A DNA stretch of 64,000 nt, taken from the NCBI RefSeq assembly GCF_009466385.1, contig NZ_WIAQ01000015.1, positions 1 through 64,000 on the forward strand. Reading direction: 5' to 3'. Source of the stretch: Peribacillus tepidiphilus (GTDB taxonomy: Bacteria > Bacillota > Bacilli > Bacillales > DSM-1321). A program made the translations under genes and the position numbers. The notes below the pieces were generated by a model that was not told where the DNA came from, did not search any database, and was given only the letters and a program-made list of their open reading frames with translations. Below are positions 35,049 to 43,151 of this stretch, piece by piece (positions within the stretch are counted from its first letter, which is position 1; every line of letters begins with the position of its first letter).

Positions 35049-35293
35049 GGCTCTTTTCTAAAAGATTGTTGTTTTTACATAGGTTCTGGGAATGATAACC
35101 GTTGATAAAAAAGTTGGTTGATTGGAGCGTAAGGTGCGAGACTCCTGCGGGAGCAGCGGGACAGGTGAGACCCCACAGGCGCTGCGCGCCGAGGAGGCTC
35201 ACCGCCCGCCCCGCGGAAAGCGAGCATCCTGGAGCGGAAATCAACCAATCCTCACTACTTGTTAAAAAGCAACAAAGTTTTCGAAAACAGCCT
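35049..35293. mobile_element. MITE-like GC-rich element, copy B, with terminal inverted repeats
   Basis: 245 bases. The left end GGCTCTTTTCTAAAAGATTG and the right end CTTTGTTGC...(read on the other strand as GGCTGTTTTCGAAAACTTTG) are imperfect inverted repeats of about 29 bases. Inside, TTGGTTGAT and ATCAACCAA close a GC-rich core (about 35117-35248) with nested stems. Bases 35047-35258 match copy A at 11807-12018 with few differences. No transposase frame is present, so it would need enzymes encoded elsewhere. Confidence 0.75.
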
Positions 35294-35402
35294 AAGTAAA
35301 AGAGGAGGCTACGGGATTGAAAAAAATAAGATTTATAATTTCTTTACTTACAATCATAAAATTTTAACAGGAGAAGAATTAATAAAATAATTGATGTTTA
35401 TG

Positions 35403-35431
35403 TTGACTTGGTAAAATGAATCTTGTATTAT
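35403..35431 (+). promoter_or_regulatory. SigA promoter of the T-box transcript
   Basis: TTGACT at 35403-35408 and TATTAT at 35426-35431 with a 17-base spacer. Just downstream, AACGCTTAAAAGCGTT at 35445-35460 is nearly palindromic and could be an operator or the first leader stem. Confidence 0.75.
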
Positions 35432-35437
35432 ACTAAT

Positions 35438-35680
35438 ATACTTTAACGCTTAAAAGCGTTTAAGTGCGAAATAAGATAGGTTTTCTGTTCGCAGAAAAAG
35501 TAGCAAGGATGTGTGCAGCAAGAAGAGACCGAGCGGATGGTGTGAGCTCGGGCAGCAGCCTATGTGAATTACATCTGCCTTAGAACGAACAGATTTTTAA
35601 GAGTGGGCGATTCGTTAGATCGTCAAATAGGGTGGTACCGCGAAGCTTCTTCGTCCCTATGTGGAGAGAAGCTTTTTTTG
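35438..35680 (+). promoter_or_regulatory. T-box riboswitch leader, probable tyrosine (UAC) specifier
   Basis: Conserved parts in order: AGTA at 35499-35502, distal-loop GGTG near 35539, specifier region GTGAATTACATC (TAC at 35570-35572), GAAC at 35583-35586, T-box AGGGTGGTACCGCG at 35629-35642, and a terminator (GAAGCTTC/GAAGCTTTTTTT) to 35680. TTCTGTTCG and CGAACAGA close stem I. Uncharged tRNA pairing with the T-box should block the terminator. The codon reading is by position relative to GAAC and is less certain than the T-box itself. Confidence 0.93.
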
Positions 35681-35726
35681 TGTTCTCCAAGACTTCATGT
35701 TCAAATAGGAAAGGTAGGAAAAAAGA

Positions 35727-37127
35727 ATGCAGCTAGATTTAGCAAAATTAAAGATTTCAGCTTTGGAAGCGGCAGCTGTACTTGCCGTAATTTTAGCAGT
35801 CATCTCGATTGGAATTATTCATTTTGAAATGGTTCCGCATCTTCCAATCCTGGCAGCGATTATTCTTTTAATTATTTACGGAAGACTTAAAGGATTAAGC
35901 TTTAACGAGGTAGAGAGTGGGTTAATAAAAGGAGCTACATCTGGTTTAGGAGCCGTTTTTATTTTCTTTTTCATAGGAATGCTGATCAGTAGCTGGATGG
36001 CGAGCGGAACTATTCCAACCTTGATGTTTTATGGTTTTGAATTATTTAGTGGGACTCCGTTATATTTGGCGGCGTTTATTGTATGTTCGATTATTGGAGT
36101 TTGTATAGGTAGCGCTTTTACGACTTCAGCAACGATCGGTGTGGCTTTCCTTGGAATGGCTGCAGCGATGGATGCATCTATGGCCATAATGGCAGGCGCA
36201 ATTGTTTCCGGTTCTTTCTTAGGAGATAAAATGTCTCCATTATCTGATACAACGAACCTTGCTTCTGGGACGGTTGGAGTCAATTTATTTGAACATACAC
36301 AAAATATGCTTTGGACGACTGTTCCGGGATTTATTCTATCAGCTGGTTTATTTTGGGTTCTATCTCCAAAGGAAAGTAAGGGCAGCATGGAAGAAATGAA
36401 TCTTTTCTTGCAGGCTCTTCATAATGAAACAAATATTAGCTGGACAGCTCTTATTCCATTTCTTCTTATCATCATATTGGCTGTAAAAAAAGTACCGGCC
36501 ATCACAACATTGTCTGCTAGCATTTTGAGTGCGGTTGGCGTGACATTTATGGTGGATTCAAGCATGACATTTGCAGACATGGGGAAAATCTTATTCTCAG
36601 GATTTGTTATGGACAGTAAGGTCGAACAGTTAAATGCCATCCTATCTAGGGGAGGCATAGATAGTATGATGTTTTCAGTTTCCCTTGTCCTTTTGGCGCT
36701 TGGAATGGGAGGTTTATTGTTTTTATTAGGAATCATCCCAGCCCTACTTCGTGCTATTGAAGGAATGCTGACAAGCACAGCAAAATTGTTGGTTTCAACA
36801 GTATTAACTGCGATCGGTATAAATGTACTCGTTGGAGAACAATACTTATCCATTTTATTACCAGGGAATACGTTTCAAGAACATTATAAGAAGCTGGGCT
36901 TGTCGGCAAAAACTTTATCCAGGGCACTTGAAGATGCAGGAACTGTTGTAAACCCACTAATCCCATGGGGAGTTTCTGGCGTGTTTTTAACTCAGGTACT
37001 GGGAGTCTCAACGATTGAATATGTACCTTTTGCGTTCTTTTGCTTGCTCTGCCCGGTTTTAACGTTAATTAGCGGATTTACGAATATAGGAATTTCAGCT
37101 GAGAAGGTTAAAATAGCTCACGATTAA
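35727..37127 (+). CDS. NhaC-family transporter, probable tyrosine transporter
   Basis: 466 residues with about 12 membrane helices in the NhaC antiporter fold (LPILAAIILLIIYGRLKG, GDKMSPLSDTTNLASGTVGV, NVLVGEQYLSILLPGNTF). Sequence alone would suggest a Na+/H+ antiporter. Control by a T-box whose specifier reads UAC instead points to amino-acid uptake; related T-box-linked NhaC genes have been proposed as tyrosine transporters. The ATG at 35727 is 47 bases after the T-box terminator. Confidence 0.85.
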   Translation: MQLDLAKLKISALEAAAVLAVILAVISIGIIHFEMVPHLPILAAIILLIIYGRLKGLSFNEVESGLIKGATSGLGAVFIFFFIGMLISSWMASGTIPTLMFYGFELFSGTPLYLAAFIVCSIIGVCIGSAFTTSATIGVAFLGMAAAMDASMAIMAGAIVSGSFLGDKMSPLSDTTNLASGTVGVNLFEHTQNMLWTTVPGFILSAGLFWVLSPKESKGSMEEMNLFLQALHNETNISWTALIPFLLIIILAVKKVPAITTLSASILSAVGVTFMVDSSMTFADMGKILFSGFVMDSKVEQLNAILSRGGIDSMMFSVSLVLLALGMGGLLFLLGIIPALLRAIEGMLTSTAKLLVSTVLTAIGINVLVGEQYLSILLPGNTFQEHYKKLGLSAKTLSRALEDAGTVVNPLIPWGVSGVFLTQVLGVSTIEYVPFAFFCLLCPVLTLISGFTNIGISAEKVKIAHD

Positions 37128-37142
37128 TTCGTGGGCTTTTTT
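37115..37142 (+). terminator. Rho-independent terminator overlapping the gene end
   Basis: AGCTCACGA and TCGTGGGCT pair around TTAAT and are followed by TTTTTT. The stem includes the last codons and stop of the transporter gene. Confidence 0.82.
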
Positions 37143-37255
37143 AATCCGCAATAACGGGCAGTGAGATCCCTACTGATAGAAGTTCACTTTATAGGAAAAT
37201 AAGAATGGTTGGTATTTCTGTTGAAGATGGATGTGAAGGGTGCAATCACCCTTTT
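37143..37255. other. Spacer with a short decayed repeat
   Basis: Bases 37166-37207 (ATCCCTACTGATAGAAGTTC and following) resemble 12221-12267. Nothing else is apparent. Confidence 0.45.
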
Positions 37256-37433
37256 CGCTTAAATCAAATGTTATTTTGCTTAAATCAAGTGAGCTTTCGC
37301 TTAAATTAAATGTTATTTTGCTTAAATCAAGTGAGCTTTCGCTTAAATTAAATGTTATTTTGCTTAAATCAAGTGAGCTTTCGCTTAAATTAAATGTTAT
37401 TTTGCTTAAATCAATTGAAATTTCGCTTTAAAT
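37256..37433. repeat. 42-bp tandem repeat array
   Basis: Four head-to-tail units begin at 37256, 37298, 37340 and 37382, ending with a partial unit CGCTTTAAAT. Each unit is two diverged 21-base halves (CGCTTAAATTAAATGTTATTT and TGCTTAAATCAAGTGAGCTTT, with small changes). The middle units are identical, the outer ones differ at a few bases. An open frame runs through it because 42 is a multiple of three, but it has no ribosome site. Confidence 0.9.
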
Positions 37434-37542
37434 ATGAATCGATCGAAAAACAACCTAATACTTGTTACCAAAAGCTATACATTTATTGACTGATAAGTCA
37501 CTGACTATCCAATGAATTGTCAATTTTGATCTAGCACCTTTA

Positions 37543-37614
37543 TTGAAAATAGTTTTTTCATTCGATATAGTAGGAGTTAGAAAAAAATGCAAAGGATATT
37601 GACTAGTCGGTCGG
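37543..37614 (+). promoter_or_regulatory. Promoter and TetR-type operator of the RND pump gene
   Basis: TTGAAA at 37543-37548 and TATAGT at 37566-37571 (17-base spacer) form a promoter. TTGACTAGTCGGTCGG at 37599-37614, centred on GACTAGTC, resembles TetR-family operators and would lie in the early transcript. The adjacent tetR-type gene makes this the likely binding site. Confidence 0.55.
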
Positions 37615-37652
37615 ATATTATTTGCCTGGATTTAGGAGGGAGTTATTTTTTA

Positions 37653-40600
37653 ATGAAAATCAGTTCGTTTTCGATAAGGAGACCTGTTTTTACATTAGTA
37701 ACCATGCTTTTGGTTTTAATTTTGGGAGCGGTTTCCTTACTAAATATTCCATTAAAGCTGATTCCGGAGATTAATCCTCCGGTTGGGGTTGTCGTTACTT
37801 CTTACAAAGGTGCAAGTCCAATAGAGGTTTCTGAAAAAATAGCAAAACCACTTGAGGCAAGCTTGGCCACACTTCCAGGATTAAAAACGATGACTTCGAC
37901 ATCGCAGGAAGGTGCCAATTTAACCATTCTTCAATTTACATGGACAACTAAAATCGATGAAATTCAAAATGATGTCCTACAAAGAATCGATCAGACACCT
38001 CTTCCAGAGGATGCAGAAAAACCAAGATTCTTAAAGTTTGATCCATCTCAATTTCCAATTATTCAAGTATCGCTCCGCTCAGATACCGATCCATATAGGC
38101 TCAGAGAGCTTGCGGAAGAATTAAAACTTGAGCTGACAAAGGTTAATGGCGTTGCAAGCGTAAATCTTTCAGGAACAATAGTGGAAGAAATAAAGGTTGA
38201 ACTAAATCAAGAGAAATTAAAAGCTAATTTTCTTAGTCAATCGGATATTGTTCAAGTTATTCAATCGAATCATGTAGCTATGCCGGGAGATTCTGTTCTT
38301 ACGGATGGGAAGCAGCTTACAACTCGAATAATCAGTAAAATTGATTCTGTTGAAACGATAAAAAATCTAACTGTAACGGTTAATCCGAAAACCGGAAAAA
38401 AAGTCACGATTGGAGATGTTGCCAAGGTAACGCTTACTAGGAAGAGTGAAGATTCGATTACACGAACCAATCAAACACCTTCTGTTTTGTTAAGCGTTCT
38501 TCAGCAATCTGATTCAAACACAGCAACAGTTTCGAAAGCGTTTCAGGAAAAATTGGACGAGCTTTTAAGTAAAGAAAAATATAAACACATAAAGTCGGAC
38601 GTATTATTTGACCAAGGGGATTTCATACAGCTGGCCATTGGGAACATTTCTAATTCCCTCATCATTGGGGGAGCTCTCGCTATGGTCGTGTTATTTTTAT
38701 TCCTTCGAAATTTTTTAAGTCCAATCATCATTGGAATTGCCATTCCGTATTCGGTAATCGTCACATTTGTTTTAATGTTCTTCTCAGATTTCACTTTGAA
38801 CATTATGACCTTGGGTGGACTGGCATTAGGAATTGGAATGCTAGTAGACAACTCTATTGTAGTCATTGAAAATATTTATCGCCATCTATCAATGGGGAAA
38901 GACTCTAAGCAGGCTGCTGCAGACGGTGCGAAAGAAGTGGGAGGGGCCATTACAGCCTCTACTCTAACAACGGTTGCAGTATTTATACCTGTAGTCTTTA
39001 TCTCAGGTATTATTGGGGACCTGTTTACAGAGTTTGCATTAACGATTTCTTTTAGTTTGATTGCGTCTTTATATGTGGCCTTAACAGTTGTCCCGATGTT
39101 GGCAAGCAGATGGCTGAAAGCTCCTAAAGTAAACCTAGAAGAAAAAAGGAGAAAATCTGCTCCTATGGTTACGCTCGAAAAAGCAGTAAAATGGTCTCTG
39201 AAAAACAGAGTAGCTGTTTTACTCCTTACTTTAGTTCTTCTAGTAGCAGGTGGCTTCGGACTAACGACTGTTGGTACACAATTTTTGCCAAGCGCAGATG
39301 AAGGGTATTTCACTATTCGAGTGAAACTTGAAAATGGTGCAGCCCTTTCAGAAACAGAGAAGGTTGTAGCTGCCATTGAAAAAGAATTTGAAGATGAAGA
39401 AGATGTGGATGTTTATGTAGGTTTAATAGGTACAACACAGGAGGATTCGTTCCGTGGAACGACAAATGCCAACACGGCTGAAGTATATGTGAAGCTAAAG
39501 GACCTTGAAAACAGAAAAAGATCCGTTTTTGAATTTGTAGATGACGTGAAGAAAGACGTTGTGCGTGCTGCACATAAAGCCAATAAAACGGCTGAACTAT
39601 CTTTTAATTTACAGTCTACAACTGGTTCAGCACCTAATACATTAACCTTTAACGTAAGAGATACAGATAAAGAACGGTTAAAAAAATCTGTAGATAAAAT
39701 CTATCATTCCTTAAAGGATTTAGAAGGTGTTTCAGAATTAACAACAGATTTAAATGAAACAGTAGAGGAAATCCAAATTGAAGTAGATCGTAACAAGGCA
39801 TTGCAAGCCGGTTTAGCGCCAGCCCAAATTGCGATGCTGACAAACGATGCTACTAGGGGAGTAACGGCTTCTCAAATTGTTGATAAAAATTCTAATGTAT
39901 ATTCTATTTTTGTTGAGTATGATAAAGACATTACTCAAAACATCGATAAGCTTAAAAACCTATCCCTTAAAAAACCAGGTGGAGGTTACGTAGCACTTAA
40001 GGATGTTGCAGTCTTTAAAATGGGAGAAAGCCCAGTAAGAATTCAAAGAATAAATCAACAAGATGCAGTTCAATTCACATTAAAATATAAGGCTTCGACC
40101 AATCTTGGAAAAATTTCTGAAAGAGTCGATCAAGAAATCAAAAAATTAAATCTTCCAGAAGAAACAGACATCGTATTTGGTGGAGATCGAGAGCTATTAG
40201 AAACGTCAATGGATGATATGATTCTTGCATTCGTTTTGGCCATTGTATTTATTTACTTGGTAATGGCAGCTCAATTTGAATCATTGAAATATCCATTTGT
40301 TATCATGTTTAGTGTACCGTTAATGGTGATTGGAGTATCCATAGCATTAACTGCTACAAGAACACCTATTGGGTTAACAGCTATAATAGGTCTGATTGTT
40401 TTGGCTGGTATTGTGGTAAACAATGCGATCGTCATTGTTGATTACATCAATCAACGAAAGGAACAAGGAAAAAGTACGTATGATGCCATTGTCAACTCGG
40501 TCCTTGATCGTGCAAGACCAATTCTTATGACCGCGTTAACAACGATTTTGGGATTAGTCCCTCTTGCCCTAGGAATAGGAGAAGGTACAGAGATTAATCA

Positions 40601-40841
40601 GCCGATGGGAATAACTGTAATCGGAGGCTTGATTAGTAGTACGTTCTTAACACTTTTCATTATTCCGATTGTATACAGCTATTTCGATAAAAGCACAAGA
40701 CGAATGAACAAAATGTTTGCTACACAGAGCTTGCTAGAGGAAAATGACCAGATTTTCGGCAATAACGCTACTGAAAGAAGGAAAGACACCGTTCCCGAAG
40801 ATCTTGTAGAGTTAGTAAAGGATGAAAAGCAGGACAAATAA
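37653..40841 (+). CDS. swrC: RND-family efflux transporter (SwrC/YerP type)
   Basis: 1062 residues from the ATG at 37653, with AGGAGGG at 37634-37640; the frame is open back to 37587 but that start lies across the operator. HAE1/AcrB-type architecture: IRRPVFTLVTMLLVLILGAVS first helix, two large extracytoplasmic loops, LGGLALGIGMLVDNSIVVIENIYRH in the first half and LTAIIGLIVLAGIVVNNAIVIVDYINQ in the second. In B. subtilis SwrC exports surfactin-like molecules and supports swarming. A TetR gene follows after 39 bases, as in yerP-yerO. Confidence 0.92.
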   Translation: MKISSFSIRRPVFTLVTMLLVLILGAVSLLNIPLKLIPEINPPVGVVVTSYKGASPIEVSEKIAKPLEASLATLPGLKTMTSTSQEGANLTILQFTWTTKIDEIQNDVLQRIDQTPLPEDAEKPRFLKFDPSQFPIIQVSLRSDTDPYRLRELAEELKLELTKVNGVASVNLSGTIVEEIKVELNQEKLKANFLSQSDIVQVIQSNHVAMPGDSVLTDGKQLTTRIISKIDSVETIKNLTVTVNPKTGKKVTIGDVAKVTLTRKSEDSITRTNQTPSVLLSVLQQSDSNTATVSKAFQEKLDELLSKEKYKHIKSDVLFDQGDFIQLAIGNISNSLIIGGALAMVVLFLFLRNFLSPIIIGIAIPYSVIVTFVLMFFSDFTLNIMTLGGLALGIGMLVDNSIVVIENIYRHLSMGKDSKQAAADGAKEVGGAITASTLTTVAVFIPVVFISGIIGDLFTEFALTISFSLIASLYVALTVVPMLASRWLKAPKVNLEEKRRKSAPMVTLEKAVKWSLKNRVAVLLLTLVLLVAGGFGLTTVGTQFLPSADEGYFTIRVKLENGAALSETEKVVAAIEKEFEDEEDVDVYVGLIGTTQEDSFRGTTNANTAEVYVKLKDLENRKRSVFEFVDDVKKDVVRAAHKANKTAELSFNLQSTTGSAPNTLTFNVRDTDKERLKKSVDKIYHSLKDLEGVSELTTDLNETVEEIQIEVDRNKALQAGLAPAQIAMLTNDATRGVTASQIVDKNSNVYSIFVEYDKDITQNIDKLKNLSLKKPGGGYVALKDVAVFKMGESPVRIQRINQQDAVQFTLKYKASTNLGKISERVDQEIKKLNLPEETDIVFGGDRELLETSMDDMILAFVLAIVFIYLVMAAQFESLKYPFVIMFSVPLMVIGVSIALTATRTPIGLTAIIGLIVLAGIVVNNAIVIVDYINQRKEQGKSTYDAIVNSVLDRARPILMTALTTILGLVPLALGIGEGTEINQPMGITVIGGLISSTFLTLFIIPIVYSYFDKSTRRMNKMFATQSLLEENDQIFGNNATERRKDTVPEDLVELVKDEKQDK

Positions 40842-40880
40842 TGAAATATAGTTTCTCTACTGTATCAGGATGTGAGATCA

Positions 40881-41768
40881 ATGAATGATAAAAAAAAGTT
40901 AATCCTAGAAACTGCATTGAAGTTATTTTCAGAAAAGGGATATCATTCGACTTCTATGCAGGATATTGCTACCGAGTGTCAAATTGCAAAAGGCTCACTT
41001 TACACGTATTTTCAATCCAAGGATGAATTGTTCCTCTCCATTTTCAAACATAGTTTTGAATCATATAGAGAAGCCATTATAGAAGTTGAGCATGATCCGA
41101 CTCTTACTAAAAGAGAGAAATTTGAAAGACAAATTTATTTACAATTAAATAATTTTTTCAAATACCGAGATTTTATCCAAAAGCATATGATGGACCATAC
41201 GATTAATAAAAATAAAGAGATGGGCACATATATGCTGGAAATGAGAGGGAAATCTCTGAAGTTTTTTGAAGAAAAAATCGTTTCACTATACGGAGAGGGT
41301 GTTATTCCTTATTCATTTGACTGTGCTGTTATTTTTTCAGGCATAATCAAAGAATACATTTTCTTAATGATGATTGACGTGAAAGAGCAAGATCTATACC
41401 GGTTGGCACAATTTTTACTCAGCAGATTGGATGATATCGTTCAAGGTTGTTTGAGTAAAAAAGAACATTATCTTTCAACCAACGATTTTCATCAATTCAT
41501 TACGATGGGCGAATTTAAACTCCGTTCTAAGGAAGATCGAATAGCACAATTGATAAAAGAACTTCATCATATATCTACTAAAATTAGGCTTCCAAATGAT
41601 AAAAAAGATTTCCTTACAACTGCGATTAAGACAATTGAAGAGCAGATTGCAAACGAAGGCAAGGAAAAGGAAGTAATCATTGAAGGTATGCTGCTTTACT
41701 TGGAAAAATGGGATATACCAGACGTCTTAAAATGGGTTAAGCAGTTTAGAGAAGAGTGGAATTACTAG
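40881..41768 (+). CDS. yerO: TetR/AcrR-family regulator (YerO-like)
   Basis: 295 residues from the ATG at 40881 (AGGATGTGA upstream; a GTG nine bases earlier is possible). The N-terminal HTH is typical: ILETALKLFSEKGYHSTSMQDIATECQIAKGSLYTYFQSKDEL. The C-terminal part is about 90 residues longer than in most TetR proteins and ends in an amphipathic helix (LLYLEKWDIPDVLKWVKQFR). It probably represses swrC and itself through the site at 37599. Confidence 0.9.
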   Translation: MNDKKKLILETALKLFSEKGYHSTSMQDIATECQIAKGSLYTYFQSKDELFLSIFKHSFESYREAIIEVEHDPTLTKREKFERQIYLQLNNFFKYRDFIQKHMMDHTINKNKEMGTYMLEMRGKSLKFFEEKIVSLYGEGVIPYSFDCAVIFSGIIKEYIFLMMIDVKEQDLYRLAQFLLSRLDDIVQGCLSKKEHYLSTNDFHQFITMGEFKLRSKEDRIAQLIKELHHISTKIRLPNDKKDFLTTAIKTIEEQIANEGKEKEVIIEGMLLYLEKWDIPDVLKWVKQFREEWNY

Positions 41769-41780
41769 TATTTTTTTAAT

Positions 41781-41988
41781 AATCCTCCGTGAATGGAGGA
41801 TTCAGACTGTTGACAAACGCTCGCATTCTTCGTCACGAACCCTCCTCCGGTGCTCTTTACCGTCTATGGTAACTCCGCTCCTCGCACGGGTTCGTTCCTC
41901 GACTGACAAGCGTTTTCAATCAGTCTGAAAGTGCATGAAATATACTTTGTCTACACTCTAAATCCTCCGTGAAAGGAGGATTTTTTTT
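41781..41988. mobile_element. Structured MITE-like element between two copies of a terminator hairpin
   Basis: AATCCTCCGTGAATGGAGGATT at 41781-41802 and the same hairpin with one base change at 41961-41982 (followed by eight T) bracket a palindromic element. Its ends, TCAGACTGTTGACAAACGCT at 41802-41821 and AGCGTTTTCAATCAGTCTGA at 41909-41928, are imperfect inverted repeats. Inside, ACGAACCC pairs with GGGTTCGT and TTACC with GGTAA. Only the right hairpin has a T-run, so it is the working terminator of yerO. Confidence 0.65.
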
Positions 41989-42042
41989 GATTTTCAAGAA
42001 TAGTCATGTAATATCAATTATTCCACCGAAAGGAAAATAAAA

Positions 42043-43137
42043 ATGAATCATGTTTATTTTTTTACCGGCTTTCCAGGTTTTATTTGCAACCAGCTCATAA
42101 GAGAACTAATTAGAAGCGGGGGAAATTTTAAGAAAGCCTATATGCTTGTACTCCCACCTCAGCTTGATTCTGCAAACGAAGAAATGGAAAGAATTTGTAA
42201 GGAATCGAATATTACAAAGGACCATTTTGTTATTTTGGAAGGGGATATTACGCAAGAAGAATTGGGGATCCAAAAGGAACAGGAAAAAATAAAGCAAGAA
42301 ATTACTCACGTCTTTCATCTTGCTGCCATTTACGATTTAGCGGTACCGCAAAAAATAGCGTATGAAGTTAATGTTAAGGGAACCAAAAATGTGAACGATT
42401 GGGTAAAAACCTTGCCTAATTTGAAGCGTTATACGTATTTTAGTACCGCTTATGTTGCCGGAAAAAGAGAAGGGAAACTACTTGAAACAGAGTTAATTCG
42501 ACCTGTAAGCTTTAAAAATTATTATGAGGAAACGAAATTTGAGGCGGAAGTATTGGTGGATAGCCTGAAAAAAGAGGTTCCCATTACGATTATCCGTCCT
42601 GGGATTGTAAGAGGTCATTCAAAGACAGGAGAAACAATAAAATTTGACGGACCTTATTTTATCTTGAATTTTCTTGATCGGCTTGCTTTTCTTCCTTTTT
42701 ATCCTTATATAGGGAAAGGGTATGCCAAAATCAATCTTGTACCGGTTGATTTTATTATACAAGCGACTGCATTTCTGGCATTATATGAGGGAGCAGAAGG
42801 GAAAACCTATCATCTGACAGATCCTAATCCTTACACTGCTGAAGAAATTTATGAGATGTTTGTTCGAGAATTGTACAAGAAGAAGCCAAAGGGAAGAATC
42901 CCTTTAGGCTTATGTAGGACCTTTCTTACGATTGTTCCTTTAAGAAAAAAGCTTGGTGTTGAGACTGAGGCACTGGACTATTTTACGTGGAGAGGGGATT
43001 TTGATTGCAGTCTTGCAGTTCAAGACCTCTCAAAAGCGGGAATTCATTGTCCTGACTTAAAGAAGAGTATCTCATCTATGGTTTCTTTTTATTTGAAAAA
43101 TAAGCAAATCAAAAGATTTCATGTAGAAATTCGATAA
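42043..43137 (+). CDS. Extended SDR-family NAD(P)-dependent reductase (thioester-reductase-like)
   Basis: 364 residues. Rossmann start YFFTGFPGFICNQLIREL, LEGDITQ, FHLAAIYDLAVP and the YxxxK pair in NYYEETKFEAE mark the extended SDR/male-sterility-like group that reduces carrier- or CoA-bound acyl groups or modifies sugar/sterol-like substrates. The aldehyde dehydrogenase gene starts 15 bases after the stop, so the two probably work on the same aldehyde-level intermediate (inference). Confidence 0.82.
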   Translation: MNHVYFFTGFPGFICNQLIRELIRSGGNFKKAYMLVLPPQLDSANEEMERICKESNITKDHFVILEGDITQEELGIQKEQEKIKQEITHVFHLAAIYDLAVPQKIAYEVNVKGTKNVNDWVKTLPNLKRYTYFSTAYVAGKREGKLLETELIRPVSFKNYYEETKFEAEVLVDSLKKEVPITIIRPGIVRGHSKTGETIKFDGPYFILNFLDRLAFLPFYPYIGKGYAKINLVPVDFIIQATAFLALYEGAEGKTYHLTDPNPYTAEEIYEMFVRELYKKKPKGRIPLGLCRTFLTIVPLRKKLGVETEALDYFTWRGDFDCSLAVQDLSKAGIHCPDLKKSISSMVSFYLKNKQIKRFHVEIR

Positions 43138-43151
43138 GGGGTGAGATAATC

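Noticed and set aside
35102-35299. Open frames across the GC-rich repeat copies
   Set aside because: They appear on both strands of both copies because of the GC-rich core and have no ribosome site or protein-like pattern.
35727-37127. Simple Na+/H+ antiporter assignment
   Set aside because: T-box control with an apparent tyrosine specifier makes amino-acid transport more likely than ion exchange.
37240-37431. 63-codon open frame across the tandem array, or a CRISPR-like repeat
   Set aside because: The frame is open only because the unit length is a multiple of three and has no ribosome site. There are no unique spacers between units, so it is not a CRISPR array.
37587-37652. Upstream ATG for the RND pump
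   Set aside because: It would add 22 residues lacking any family match and the coding start would cover the operator; AGGAGGG fits the ATG at 37653.
38876-39376. 166-codon minus-strand frame opposite swrC
   Set aside because: It is antisense to conserved RND transporter motifs and has no ribosome site or recognisable family.
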